A DNA stretch of 64,000 nt from NCBI GenBank assembly GCA_036389795.1, contig DASVWD010000048.1:1-64000 (forward strand), given 5' to 3'. The position numbers were made by a program, and so were the translations under genes. Shown in pieces: positions 13,866 to 24,082 of this stretch (its first letter is position 1; each line of letters opens with the position of its first letter). The notes beneath the pieces were generated by a model. That model was not told the DNA's origin and made no database searches. It worked only from the letters and a program-made list of their open reading frames with translations. The stretch comes from Longimicrobium sp. (GTDB taxonomy: Bacteria; Gemmatimonadota; Gemmatimonadetes; Longimicrobiales; Longimicrobiaceae).

Positions 13866-16550
13866 ATGACGTTTCGCGTTTTTCCGCTGCTCGCCCTCGC
13901 GGCGCTCCTGGCGGTCCCCGCGGCGGGCGCCGCGCAGGCCCGCGACACCACCACCGTGCGCGTGGTCTCCGCCGCCCGCGCCACGGGCGAGATCCACATC
14001 GACGGCCGCCTGGACGAGCCGGCGTGGGACAGCGCCGGCGTGGCCGGCGACTTCGTGCAGAGCTGGCCCAACCCGGGGCAGCCCGCCACGGAGCGCACCG
14101 AGGCGCGCGTGCTCTACGACGAGAGCGCCGTCTACGTGGCGGTGCGGATGTACGACTCCCACCCCGACTCGATCGCCGCGCAGCTGGCCCGGCGCGACGC
14201 CAGCGGGATCTTCTCCGACTGGGTGCACGTGGCGCTGGACAGCTACCACGACCGCCGCACCGGCTTCCGCTTCTCGCTGAACCCCAAGGGGGTGCAGAAG
14301 GACGTCTTCCACTCCAACGACGTCAACGAGGACCTCGACTGGGACGCCGTCTGGGAGTCGGCCACCCGCGTCGACTCGGCCGGGTGGACCGCCGAGATCC
14401 GCGTCCCCTTCTCGCAGCTGCGCTTCAGCGGGGCCGAGCCGGCGGGCGGGCGCGTCTGGGGGCTGCAGATCCAGCGCGACATCGCCCGCAAGAACGAGCG
14501 CGACAGCTGGTCGCTCTGGACCCGGAACGATCCCGGCTACGTCTCCCGCTTCGGCGACCTCACCGGGCTGGTGGGGGTGCGGCCCGTGCGGCGGCTGGAG
14601 CTCATGCCGTACCTGAGCAGCCGGCTGAGCCGCGCGCCCGGCGAGGAGGCGAACCCGTTCTACTCCAGCAACGACGTGGCCTTCTCGGCGGGCGCCGACT
14701 TCAAGGTGGGGGTCACCTCGGGGCTCACCCTGACCGGGACCATCAACCCCGACTTCGGGCAGGTGGAGGTGGACCCCGCCGTGGTCAACCTCTCCGCCTT
14801 CGAGACCTTCTTCCCGGAGAAGCGCCCGTTCTTCGTGGAGGGCGCCGACATCTTCCGCTTCGGCGAGGTCCGCAGCTACAACAACTACGGCTTCGAGGAG
14901 TACTTCTACTCGCGGCGGATCGGGCGCCAGCCGCAGCGGGCCCTCACCGGCGACACCCTCCTCTTCGTCGACGCGCCGGCGCAGTCCACCATCCTGGGCG
15001 CCGTCAAGCTGAGCGGGAAGGCCGGCCCGTGGACGCTGGGGGTGATGAACGCGCTGACCGCCGAGGAGCGGGCGCGCTTCGTCACGGCGGACGGGCGCGG
15101 CAGCGCGGTGGTGGAGCCGCTCAGCGACTACCTGGTGGGGCGCGTGCGGCGCGAGTTCCGCGGCGGCGGCACCGTGCTGGGCGCCATGGGCACCGCGACG
15201 CTCCGCGACCTCTCGGACCCCGGGTTCCCCTCGCTGCTGCGCGAGCGCGCCTTCTTCGCGGGGGTCGACGGCGAGCACTCGTGGGACCGGCGGCGGTGGA
15301 CGCTCTCCGGCTACCTGGCGGGCACGCGCGTGGAGGGGAGCCGGGACGTGATCACCACCACGCAGCTCTCGTCGTCGCGCTACTACCAGCGCCCCGACGC
15401 CGACTACCTGGAGCTCGACCCCGACCGCACCTCGCTGGACGGGTACATGGCCGAGGCGGCGATCCAGAGGAGCGGCGCGCTGCACGGCTCGGTGGGCGTC
15501 AAGGTCACCAGCCCCGGCTTCGAGATCAACGACCTGGGCTTCCAGGGGCGCACCGACCATCGCGCCGTCACCACGCTGCTCGGGCGGCGCTGGGACACCC
15601 CCGGCAAGCTCTTCCGCGACGGCGGCGTCTTCGGCTACACCTACCACGTGTGGAACTTCGGGGGCGAGTCGATCCTGCAGGGCGGCGCGGTGGGCGCCGA
15701 CGCCACCCTCCACAGCTTCTGGGCCATGGGGGGCCGGGTGGGCTTCCGCCCCTGGTACGACGACGACCGGCTGACCCGCGGCGGGCCGCTGGCGCGGGCC
15801 CCCGGGCGCTGGGAGCTCTCGGGGTACGTGGCGTCCGACTCGCGCAAGGCGGTCTCCTTCGGCGCGGACGCGTTCGTCGCGGAGAAGGGCGAGGGGGGGT
15901 GGGACCGCTCGGTGTCGGTGGGCGTGGACTACCGGCCCAGCAGCGCCGTGCGGCTCCGGTTCGCCCCGTCGCTCGGCAGGAGCCTGGGGAGCGCCCAGTT
16001 CGTCCGCGCGGTCGACGACCCGCTGGCCACGGAGACCTTCGGGCGCCGCTACGTCTTCGCCGACATCGACCAGACCACCGTGGCGATGGAGACGCGGCTG
16101 GACTGGACGTTCTCGCCCACGCTCAGCCTGCAGCTCTTCGCCCAGCCTTTCGTGGCGGCGGGCGACTACAGCGACTTCAAGGAGTTCGAGCGCCCCGGCA
16201 CGTACGACTTCGCCGTGTACGGGGAGGACCGCGGGACGCTGACGCGCGGCGAGAGCTGCGCAGAGCCCGCCCAGCCGGGGGGCCTGTACCTGGTGGACCC
16301 CGACGCCGCGGGCCCGGCGCCGTGCTTCGCCTTCGGCGAGCGCGACTTCAACGTGCGCAGCCTGCGCGGCAACGCGGTGCTGCGCTGGGAGTACCGCCCG
16401 GGCTCGGTGCTCTTCCTGGTGTGGCAGCAGCAGCGCGACGGCTTCGAGGCGGTGGGCGACTTCGACTTCGGCCGCGACGCCGGCGAGGTGTTCCGCGCCC
16501 CGGCCCAGAACGTGTTCGTGATCAAGGCGACGTACTGGCTGGGCCGGTAG
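13866..16550 (+). CDS. DUF5916 outer-membrane protein with CBM9-like domain, paralogue 1
   Basis: An 894-residue exported protein. The signal peptide is MTFRVFPLLALAALLAVPA, cleaved near AGAAQA. Residues ~35-230 form a carbohydrate-binding family-9-like beta-sandwich (IHIDGRLDEPAWDSA, VYVAVRMYDS, WTAEIRVPFSQLRF). The rest is the DUF5916 region with many beta strands ending in an outer-membrane-type terminal strand (VFVIKATYWLGR). Conserved segments INPDFGQVEVDPAVVNLSAF and FFPEKRPFFVEG are hallmarks of this family. These proteins are thought to be barrel proteins involved in uptake or surface binding; no substrate is known. A paralogue lies at 53637-56351 and keeps the same motifs. It has its own promoter and a perfect terminator. 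Confidence 0.88.
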   Translation: MTFRVFPLLALAALLAVPAAGAAQARDTTTVRVVSAARATGEIHIDGRLDEPAWDSAGVAGDFVQSWPNPGQPATERTEARVLYDESAVYVAVRMYDSHPDSIAAQLARRDASGIFSDWVHVALDSYHDRRTGFRFSLNPKGVQKDVFHSNDVNEDLDWDAVWESATRVDSAGWTAEIRVPFSQLRFSGAEPAGGRVWGLQIQRDIARKNERDSWSLWTRNDPGYVSRFGDLTGLVGVRPVRRLELMPYLSSRLSRAPGEEANPFYSSNDVAFSAGADFKVGVTSGLTLTGTINPDFGQVEVDPAVVNLSAFETFFPEKRPFFVEGADIFRFGEVRSYNNYGFEEYFYSRRIGRQPQRALTGDTLLFVDAPAQSTILGAVKLSGKAGPWTLGVMNALTAEERARFVTADGRGSAVVEPLSDYLVGRVRREFRGGGTVLGAMGTATLRDLSDPGFPSLLRERAFFAGVDGEHSWDRRRWTLSGYLAGTRVEGSRDVITTTQLSSSRYYQRPDADYLELDPDRTSLDGYMAEAAIQRSGALHGSVGVKVTSPGFEINDLGFQGRTDHRAVTTLLGRRWDTPGKLFRDGGVFGYTYHVWNFGGESILQGGAVGADATLHSFWAMGGRVGFRPWYDDDRLTRGGPLARAPGRWELSGYVASDSRKAVSFGADAFVAEKGEGGWDRSVSVGVDYRPSSAVRLRFAPSLGRSLGSAQFVRAVDDPLATETFGRRYVFADIDQTTVAMETRLDWTFSPTLSLQLFAQPFVAAGDYSDFKEFERPGTYDFAVYGEDRGTLTRGESCAEPAQPGGLYLVDPDAAGPAPCFAFGERDFNVRSLRGNAVLRWEYRPGSVLFLVWQQQRDGFEAVGDFDFGRDAGEVFRAPAQNVFVIKATYWLGR

Positions 16551-16586
16551 GACCGCCGGAACGCACGCGCGCGAGCTCGCAAACCG

Positions 16587-16624
16587 AACCGCTCCGGCAC
16601 GAGAGATCTCGTGCCGGAGCGGTT
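16587..16624 (+). terminator. Strong intrinsic terminator
   Basis: Perfect 18-bp stem (AACCGCTCCGGCACGAGA / its complement) followed by TTTTGTAG. It is the longest perfect stem in the window and ends the DUF5916 transcript. Confidence 0.9.
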
Positions 16625-16631
16625 TTGTAGC

Positions 16632-16772
16632 TTGTCGGCAGAAGCTGCGCCTGGCAAGATCGGTGGTGACGCGGTGAAGGCCGTGCTCCAGCGCCTGCTG
16701 CAGGACCGCGCCGGAGAGGTGCGCGAGGCTGCGCTCAAGGCGATTGGGAGCGCGGGGCAGCCAATCTCGTGA
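16632..16772 (+). pseudogene. Duplicated 3' fragment of the HEAT-repeat gene
   Basis: From 16656 the frame encodes KIGGDAVKAVLQRLLQDR and then EVREAALKAIGSAGQP before a stop at 16770-16772. This matches, nearly residue for residue, the last ~38 codons of the HEAT gene (13491-13605: QIGGDAARAVLQRLLQDR, EVRDAALKAIGGAGQP). There is no start codon or ribosome-binding site, so it is a remnant left by a segmental duplication. It directly abuts the lower-GC gene 16786-17769. Confidence 0.85.
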
Positions 16773-16785
16773 TACGCCGCGTTCA

Positions 16786-17769
16786 CTACAGGTTGAGTCC
16801 TTCAGACGTCCTGACGCCCGGAGCCTTGCCACGGAAGTAGCAGTCGACTCCGAACGAATTTGAGAGGGAATTCAGTTGCGTGTACAGATCGGAGTACCGT
16901 CCATCGCGATCCAGTACCTCCAGGTGATAGAGAACCCCCTGGAGATCGGCGTCACTGATTCTTTTCGCGAGCCGGGACTGTAGATCGACCCCGTGCCACA
17001 GCTTGGTCGCCTCGATCACGCGAACGACCGCTTCTTCCGGTCCTCTGAGCCAGAACAGCCAGAGAGTGGGTACGGAAGCGGTTGCGATCCCGGTTGCAGA
17101 AGCGCCCGAGCGCGACAGTTCACTGAACTTGGCATCGAGTCGAGTGATCGCCTCGAACAAGAATTTCTCCACGCCGGGAGCGTCTTTGTCGCGAATGACA
17201 TCGCGTATAATCATGCCCTCCTTGGCGCGGTAGATCGGGTTATCCGGTTCCTTGGTCTTAACCGCCTCCTCTACCGCTGCCCTGAGCGCCGTCCGGAGTT
17301 CCGGCACGCCCGCCATGTCGTTCCGGTAAGTGATCGTCCGCTGGTCGCGAATGTCGAAAGGGAGTGCCAGGGGCTCTTGCGCTATAGTGACCACGGGCTT
17401 CCGCACTGCATGCCGCACGGCGAGCTCGTACATCACGTTCGGATTGAGTTCCGTCAGGTTCGCCACGACGAGATCGGCATCGAGTAGCCGCTCGATGATC
17501 TGGCTCGTGATCGAACCGCTGAGCGACATCTCGTGAGCGACCTCGACCACGTAGCCAAGCTCGGCGAGAACCGGTCGAATGACGGCATTCATCAGCCCCG
17601 TGATGGCTCGCCGGGTTTCGGTCGCGTCGCCGCCGATCGGCGAGATGACAAAACAGGTTTTGGGAGGCTGGGACCTGGCGCCGTCGTCGGCACGGGATGG
17701 TTTCTCCGAGTTCGAACCTTCGTGTTGGTCGGCGCCTTTTTCGCGGGGTGTCGTTTCGGAGGAGGTCAT
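16786..17769 (-). CDS. Nucleoside 2-deoxyribosyltransferase-fold (TIR-like clan) protein
   Basis: About 327 residues from ATG at 17769; an in-frame ATG at 17823 is an alternative, and neither has a clear ribosome-binding site. After a ~45-residue polar N-terminus comes KTCFVISPIGGD. Then GYVVEVAHEMSLSGSITSQI and DADLVVANLTELNPNVMYEL are typical of the nucleoside 2-deoxyribosyltransferase-like superfamily, with the Asp/Asn and Glu residues of the usual catalytic region. Relatives occur as effectors in bacterial defence and as stand-alone genes. The C-terminal ~150 residues are helical and unrecognised. The gene has clearly lower GC and more A/T-ending codons than its neighbours, and is flanked by a gene fragment and a repeat, which suggests horizontal acquisition. 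Nucleotide or NAD cleavage is an inference. Confidence 0.6.
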   Translation of the reverse strand: MTSSETTPREKGADQHEGSNSEKPSRADDGARSQPPKTCFVISPIGGDATETRRAITGLMNAVIRPVLAELGYVVEVAHEMSLSGSITSQIIERLLDADLVVANLTELNPNVMYELAVRHAVRKPVVTIAQEPLALPFDIRDQRTITYRNDMAGVPELRTALRAAVEEAVKTKEPDNPIYRAKEGMIIRDVIRDKDAPGVEKFLFEAITRLDAKFSELSRSGASATGIATASVPTLWLFWLRGPEEAVVRVIEATKLWHGVDLQSRLAKRISDADLQGVLYHLEVLDRDGRYSDLYTQLNSLSNSFGVDCYFRGKAPGVRTSEGLNL

Positions 17770-17892
17770 TGTAAGCCCGGTTCGACAGAGGAATTCTGGA
17801 TTGTGCGCTATCCGATAAGACATAGGCCAGCCGCCAACGGCACGCAAGAATCTCGACTAGGCTGCCAGCCCGCCAACGGATCTCGCTGTTGT

Positions 17893-17961
17893 GAAGCCTC
17901 GCGGAGTTTGTGAGGCTTTCCTTTCTGTCGTTGTAGCCGCGGCTCCTCGGCTTCAGCCGCC
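17893..17961 (+). repeat. REP-A repeat, copy 2
   Basis: GAAGCCTCGC..GTGAGGCTTTC then GTTGTAGCCGCGGC..CTTCAGCCGCC. It overlaps the stop codon of the downstream-reading LytS kinase gene, so the final residues of that protein derive from the repeat. Confidence 0.85.
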
Positions 17962-19080
17962 TTCGGCGTCTCGCAACGGCAGCACCACCCGCGCGACCGC
18001 CCCCTCCCCACCCTCCGCATCCTCCAGCTCCAGGCGGGCATCGGCGCCGTACAGGTGCTCCAGGCGGGCGCGGATGTTGTTCAGGCCCACACCGCTCCCG
18101 GGCCGCCGGTGGTTCGCCGCGACGCCGGGGCCGTTGTCGCGCACTTCGACGATAAGGCGGGAGCCCTCCACGCGGGCCGTGACCGTCACCCGCTGCTCCC
18201 GGCGGCCGCCGGGGACGCCGTACTTGAGCGCGTTCTCCACCAGCGGCTGGAGGAGAAGGCCGGGAACCAGCGCCCGCCGCGTCTCGGGTGCGACCTCCAT
18301 GCGGACGTCGAGCCGGTCGCCGAAGCGTGTCCGCTGGATCGCCAGGTAGCGGTCGAGGACGGAGAGCTCGCGCTCGAGCGGGACCTCCTGCGCGCCGGAG
18401 CCTTCGAGGGTGAGCCGCAGCAGGTCCTGGAGCTGGGCGATGGTCCGCGACGCGAGCCGCGGGTCCTGGTGGATCAGCTCGGAGATGGCGTTCAGGGTGT
18501 TGAAGAGGAAGTGCGGCTGCATCTGCATCCGGAGCGCGCCGAGCCGCGCGCGTGCGTACTCGGCCTCCAGGCGCGAGGCCGCCAGCCGCAGCCGGGCGGC
18601 GTCGCGCTCGCGCTCGCGCACCCGCTCGGCGTACGCCAGCGCCAGCGCGACCCCCAGCACGAACCAGTACAGCAGGAAGTGCCAGTGCAGGCTGCTGAGG
18701 AAGGCGTCCGTCCAGCGCAGCGTCGGGTCCGGCGCCAGGTACTGGTGGAAGGGGAAGACGACCGACACCGCCGCCGCCCCGAACGCCAGCGCGCCGAGGG
18801 AGTGGATCGCCGTCCACGCCGGCCAGCGCCGCCGCTCCCACGGGAAGCGCTCGGCCAGGTGGAAGACGCCCAGCGTCAGCGCGGCCCCGGTGAGCGCGCG
18901 CATCGTCACGTCCGCGGGCCCCGCCGGCGCCACCCACGGCACCAGCACGCGCGGGTCCAGCCCCCACAGGAACGCCAGCCACCCCAGCGCCACCGCCGCG
19001 GCGCGCACCAGCCGCCCGCGCGGCGCGAACGGCTCCGGCGCGGGCAGGGCCTCGAGGATCGGGAGCGGCTCGGCGTGCAT
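17953..19080 (-). CDS. LytS/YehU-type sensor histidine kinase (intact)
   Basis: A 375-residue membrane kinase. Residues ~25-155 hold four membrane helices (for example LVRAAAVALGWLAFLWGL, LLYWFVLGVALALAYAE). Next comes a short coiled coil and the HisKA_7TM-less His_kinase domain (PF06580) with the phospho-acceptor motif MQPHFLFNTLNAISEL. The ATP-binding domain has N-box VENALKYGV, G1 box DNGPG and GVGLNNIRARL. These kinases usually pair with LytTR-type response regulators, but none is adjacent. The next gene on the same strand is a diverged tandem copy that has lost the catalytic residues. The input signal is unknown. Confidence 0.9.
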   Translation of the reverse strand: MHAEPLPILEALPAPEPFAPRGRLVRAAAVALGWLAFLWGLDPRVLVPWVAPAGPADVTMRALTGAALTLGVFHLAERFPWERRRWPAWTAIHSLGALAFGAAAVSVVFPFHQYLAPDPTLRWTDAFLSSLHWHFLLYWFVLGVALALAYAERVRERERDAARLRLAASRLEAEYARARLGALRMQMQPHFLFNTLNAISELIHQDPRLASRTIAQLQDLLRLTLEGSGAQEVPLERELSVLDRYLAIQRTRFGDRLDVRMEVAPETRRALVPGLLLQPLVENALKYGVPGGRREQRVTVTARVEGSRLIVEVRDNGPGVAANHRRPGSGVGLNNIRARLEHLYGADARLELEDAEGGEGAVARVVLPLRDAEGG

Positions 19081-19082
19081 GG

Positions 19083-19190
19083 TTCGAGGTACGGGGTACG
19101 AGGTACGTAGTACGTTGTGCCGTTGCTGTTGAAGCCTCGCGGGGTTTGCGAGGCTTTCTGTAGTCGTAGCCGCGGCTTCAGCCGCCCTTT
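19083..19190 (+). repeat. REP-A repeat copy 3 with adjoining TACGAGG short repeats
   Basis: 19083-19118 is a run of GGTACG/GAGGTACG-like units. 19129-19190 is REP-A (GAAGCCTCGC, GCGAGGCTTTC, CGCGGCTTCAGCCGCC). It separates the two kinase genes and runs up to the stop codon of the second one. Confidence 0.85.
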
Positions 19191-20313
19191 ACACCCCCGC
19201 CTCCACCGCCGCGCCTTCCTCCACCTCACGATACGGCAGGCTCACCCGCAGCACGGGAGCGCCGTCCGCGTCCGCACCCTGCTCCAGGCGAGCGTCCGCG
19301 CCATGGAGCTGCCGCAGCCGGGCGCGCACGTCGTCCAGCCCCGCGCCGTCCATGGACCGTGCGGGCGGGAGACGGCCCTCGCCGCGCACCTCCAGCAGGA
19401 GCCGCCCGCCGTCCCTCCACGCGGCGACGTCGATCCGCCGCGTCTCGTCATCCGCCGATGCGTGGTGGAGCAGGGAAGCGACGATGGGCTGGAGGAGGAA
19501 GGCGGGGACGCGGGCCTCGCACGCGTCCGGCGTGACCTCGCGCCGCACCGCGACGCGGCCGGGGAGGCGGACCTGCTGGATGGCGAGGTAGGTGTCCAGG
19601 AAGGCGAGGTCGACGTGCAGGGCGACCTCCTGCACGTCGAAGTGGCTCACCGTCATCCGCAGCAGGTCGGCGAGGCGCACCGTCAGGTGGTCCGCCAGGT
19701 CGGGGTCGCGCGCGGCCAGCTCCGAGACGGCGTCCAGCGTGCCGAAGAGGAGCTGCGGCTGCACCTGCATCCGCGCCGCGGCGAGGCGCGCCTTCGCCAC
19801 CCCCGCCTCCAGGTCTGCGGCGCGGATGGCCAGGCGGGCGGCCAGGCGGTCGCGCTCCCGCGCCCGGCGGTGCCAGTGCAGCGCCAGGCCGATCCCCAGC
19901 ACGTAGCAGTACCACGTCAGGTCGAAGCGGAAGCCCTTCCGGATCTCCGCGAAGTACGGCTTCGTCTCCGCGCCGAGGAGCCAGCGGTCCTCCGCGTACG
20001 TGGCGTTCCCCGCCGCGAAGGCCACCAGCAGCGCCCCCGCCGCGTGAGCCCCCAGCGCCGCCGCCCGCCGCCCGCGCCCGAACGGGAAGCGGCGCGCCAG
20101 CCAGAAGATGAAGAAGGTGAGCAGCGCCCACACGAGCGCCTCGCGGAACCACCCCGCCGCCTCGTCGACGTGGTTGAGCCGCCCCGTCATCAGCAGCGGC
20201 TCCGTGGTCCAGAACAGCGCCCACGCCGCCCACCCCGCGAACACCGCCGCCACGTACTTCAGGCGCCCGGTCCGCGGCAGCTCGGCGGTCGGATCGGAGT
20301 CGGCGATCTGCAT
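19189..20313 (-). CDS. LytS-type pseudokinase (degenerate tandem copy)
   Basis: A 374-residue protein, start MQIADSDPTAELPR. It shares with its neighbour the four-helix membrane region, the linker and the overall kinase sequence. Key residues have changed: phospho-acceptor QPHFLFNTLN has become QPQLLFGTLD, so the His is Gln. The N-box VENALKYG has become VASLLHHA, so the Asn is gone. The G1 box DNGPG has become GEGRL. The frame is open over the full length and the surrounding residues remain conserved (LLQPIVASLL, GAGLDDVRARL), so this is a maintained protein rather than a decaying gene. It likely cannot bind ATP or accept phosphate, and may form heterodimers with, or sequester, the intact kinase. 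Confidence 0.8.
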   Translation of the reverse strand: MQIADSDPTAELPRTGRLKYVAAVFAGWAAWALFWTTEPLLMTGRLNHVDEAAGWFREALVWALLTFFIFWLARRFPFGRGRRAAALGAHAAGALLVAFAAGNATYAEDRWLLGAETKPYFAEIRKGFRFDLTWYCYVLGIGLALHWHRRARERDRLAARLAIRAADLEAGVAKARLAAARMQVQPQLLFGTLDAVSELAARDPDLADHLTVRLADLLRMTVSHFDVQEVALHVDLAFLDTYLAIQQVRLPGRVAVRREVTPDACEARVPAFLLQPIVASLLHHASADDETRRIDVAAWRDGGRLLLEVRGEGRLPPARSMDGAGLDDVRARLRQLHGADARLEQGADADGAPVLRVSLPYREVEEGAAVEAGV

Positions 20314-20462
20314 CGGATCAGGCGAAAGAGAGAGCCGGTGGCGCCGTCGGGCGGGCGCGGACGGCGCGTCTCCACCACGATGAACGCGCGCGGCGCCACT
20401 GACAAGACACGATCCGTGGCACCCGCGAACAGTGCGATGCCACGGATTCGCTGGTTGTTGCC

Positions 20463-20524
20463 GTTGAAGCCTCGCGCAGTTTGCGAGGCTTCCTGCGGTT
20501 GTTGCCGCGGCTTCAGCCGCCTTT
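20463..20524 (+). repeat. REP-A repeat, copy 4
   Basis: GTTGAAGCCTCGCGCAGT, GCGAGGCTTCC and GTTGCCGCGGCTTCAGCCG. It lies upstream of the pseudokinase gene, so the kinase pair is bracketed and divided by three same-orientation copies. Confidence 0.85.
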
Positions 20525-20668
20525 TCCCAGCCCTTCCCCCAATTCCCACCCCCCGGAACCAATCCCCCCCGATTTGACCTACCACCCGCCCCGGCACGAA
20601 GATTCCCACGACGTCGGAGCGGGACCGCCCCCGAGGCGTCCCCGACGCGGACCCGTGAATCGAAGCCG

Positions 20669-21655
<987 letters not shown>

Positions 21656-22115
21656 CCCGGGCGAGCGTGATGCGTACTTTCGCACTCTCGCACTCTCGCA
21701 CTTTCGCACTGCGGTTCTTGGGCGTGTCCCTCCGCTGCGCTCCGGGCCGGGCTGCGCGCGCCGTAGGGCACGATACCACCGTGCCCAACGGCGCCGGGCC
21801 ACCGCCGCCACGATACCCCCTGTGGCGGCGGCGTCCCGGCCCTCCGGGCGCGCATCCCTCACGCGAGTCTCGCCCGGCGAAGGTGTTCGTAGCAACTGCG
21901 AGCCTGCGAGTCCGTGCGGAGCCTGCGTCGGCGCGTGACTCCGCCTCACGCGCATGCGCCGGCGTCCGCCGGTCGAGGCAGGCCTCGCCCCTACGGGCCG
22001 ATCCCGCATTCCGCACGTCACGAGCGCAGCGAGGAAGTCCCTCCCCCAGGTTGTTTTGGGGGAGGGACAGGCGCCTCAGGCGCCAGGGAGAGGGCCCCGC
22101 GGGGGGCGGCCCCCC
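21656..22115. repeat. 460-bp gap inside the Bat operon, filled with repeats
   Basis: Holds a run of CGCACTTTCGCACTCT units (21671-21712), a REP-B end (GAGGCAGGCCTCGCCCCTAC, 21974-21993), a perfect 12-bp hairpin GTCCCTCCCCCA / TGGGGGAGGGAC (22037-22068) and a small GGCGCCTCAGGCGCC palindrome. No gene. The hairpin could attenuate read-through from moxR to the DUF58 gene. Confidence 0.6.
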
Positions 22116-23071
<956 letters not shown>

Positions 23072-23075
<4 letters not shown>

Positions 23076-24082
23076 AGCGCGCGGCCCTCCTCGCCCTCTG
23101 CCTCCTCCTCGCCCCCGCGGCCGAGGCGCAGGCGCCGCGCCCCTCCCAGGGGTCGCGGCTCTCCCAGGCGCAGCGCGTGGAGCTGAACCTGGCCGGCGCC
23201 ACCGAGGTCGCGCCCGACACGGTGACGGTGGGAGAGCGCTTCCGCGTGGTCCTCTCGCTCTGGCTCCCCCCCGGCGCGTGGGTGGAGCTGGAGCCGCCGG
23301 AAGACACCACGCGGCTGCAGTTCGTCTTCCGCCCCCGCACCACCCGGCCCGACAGCACCAGCGGCCGCATCCGCGTCGACCTCGAGATGGTGGCGTGGCG
23401 GACGGGGCTGCCGGACACCGCCGTCGTGCGGGCCCGCTCGGTGATGCCGGACGGGAGCACGCGCAGCGTCCGGCTCGACCTCAGGCTCCCCGTCGTCCGC
23501 TCCGTCCTCCCGCGCGACACCACGAAGCACGTCCCCCGCGGCCCCAGGGACGTGTGGGGCCCCGGGCGCGACTGGCGCCTGGTCGCGCTCCTGGCCGCGC
23601 TCGCCGCCCTGCTGCTGGTCCTGGTCACCTGGCTGCTCGTCCGCCGCCGGCGCCGGAAGCCGCCCGCGGTGAGCGGCACGCCGAAGGAGCGCGCGATCAA
23701 GATCCTGGAGCACGCGCGGAAGTCGGGGCTGGCGGAGGCGGGGGACTGGAAGGGGTTCTACACGCTGGTCGCCCAGGCGCTGCGCGGCTACGCGGCGGCG
23801 CTGGAGCCGAGGTGGGGCGCGGACCTGACGACGTCGGAGCTGCTGGCGCGGATGCGCGAGGACGGCGTCCCCGCCGAGTCGCTCGACCCGGTCGCCCACG
23901 TCCTCCGCGTCGCCGACCTGGCCAAGTTCGCGCGCCACCGCCGCGCGCTGGACGACGCTCTCCACGACTGGACCGCCGCGCGCCAGTGGGTGGAGACGTT
24001 CACGCGCGCCGTCCGCGAGCCGGAAGCGCCCGAGCCCGCGCTGGCCGGCGCCGGGGCGGGGGCGGGGGAGGGGGTGCGATGA
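23072..24082 (+). CDS. Membrane protein of the Bat operon (BatD/DUF4381-like)
   Basis: A 336-residue protein. The signal peptide ends PAAEAQA. Residues ~30-165 form a beta-rich exported domain (VGERFRVVLSLWLPPGAWVE). A single membrane helix is near residue 175 (LVALLAALAALLLVLVTWLL), followed by a basic stop-transfer and a ~120-residue cytoplasmic helical domain (FYTLVAQALRGYAAALEPRW). The layout matches the small membrane proteins between DUF58 and VWA genes in other genomes, a reduced BatD-like role. The assignment rests on position and topology. It overlaps the following gene by ATGA. Confidence 0.65.

Noticed and set aside
13800-16832. A 1010-residue minus-strand frame opposite the first DUF5916 gene.
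   Set aside because: It shadows a clear gene with signal peptide, domains, promoter and terminator, and it also crosses the terminator and the HEAT fragment.
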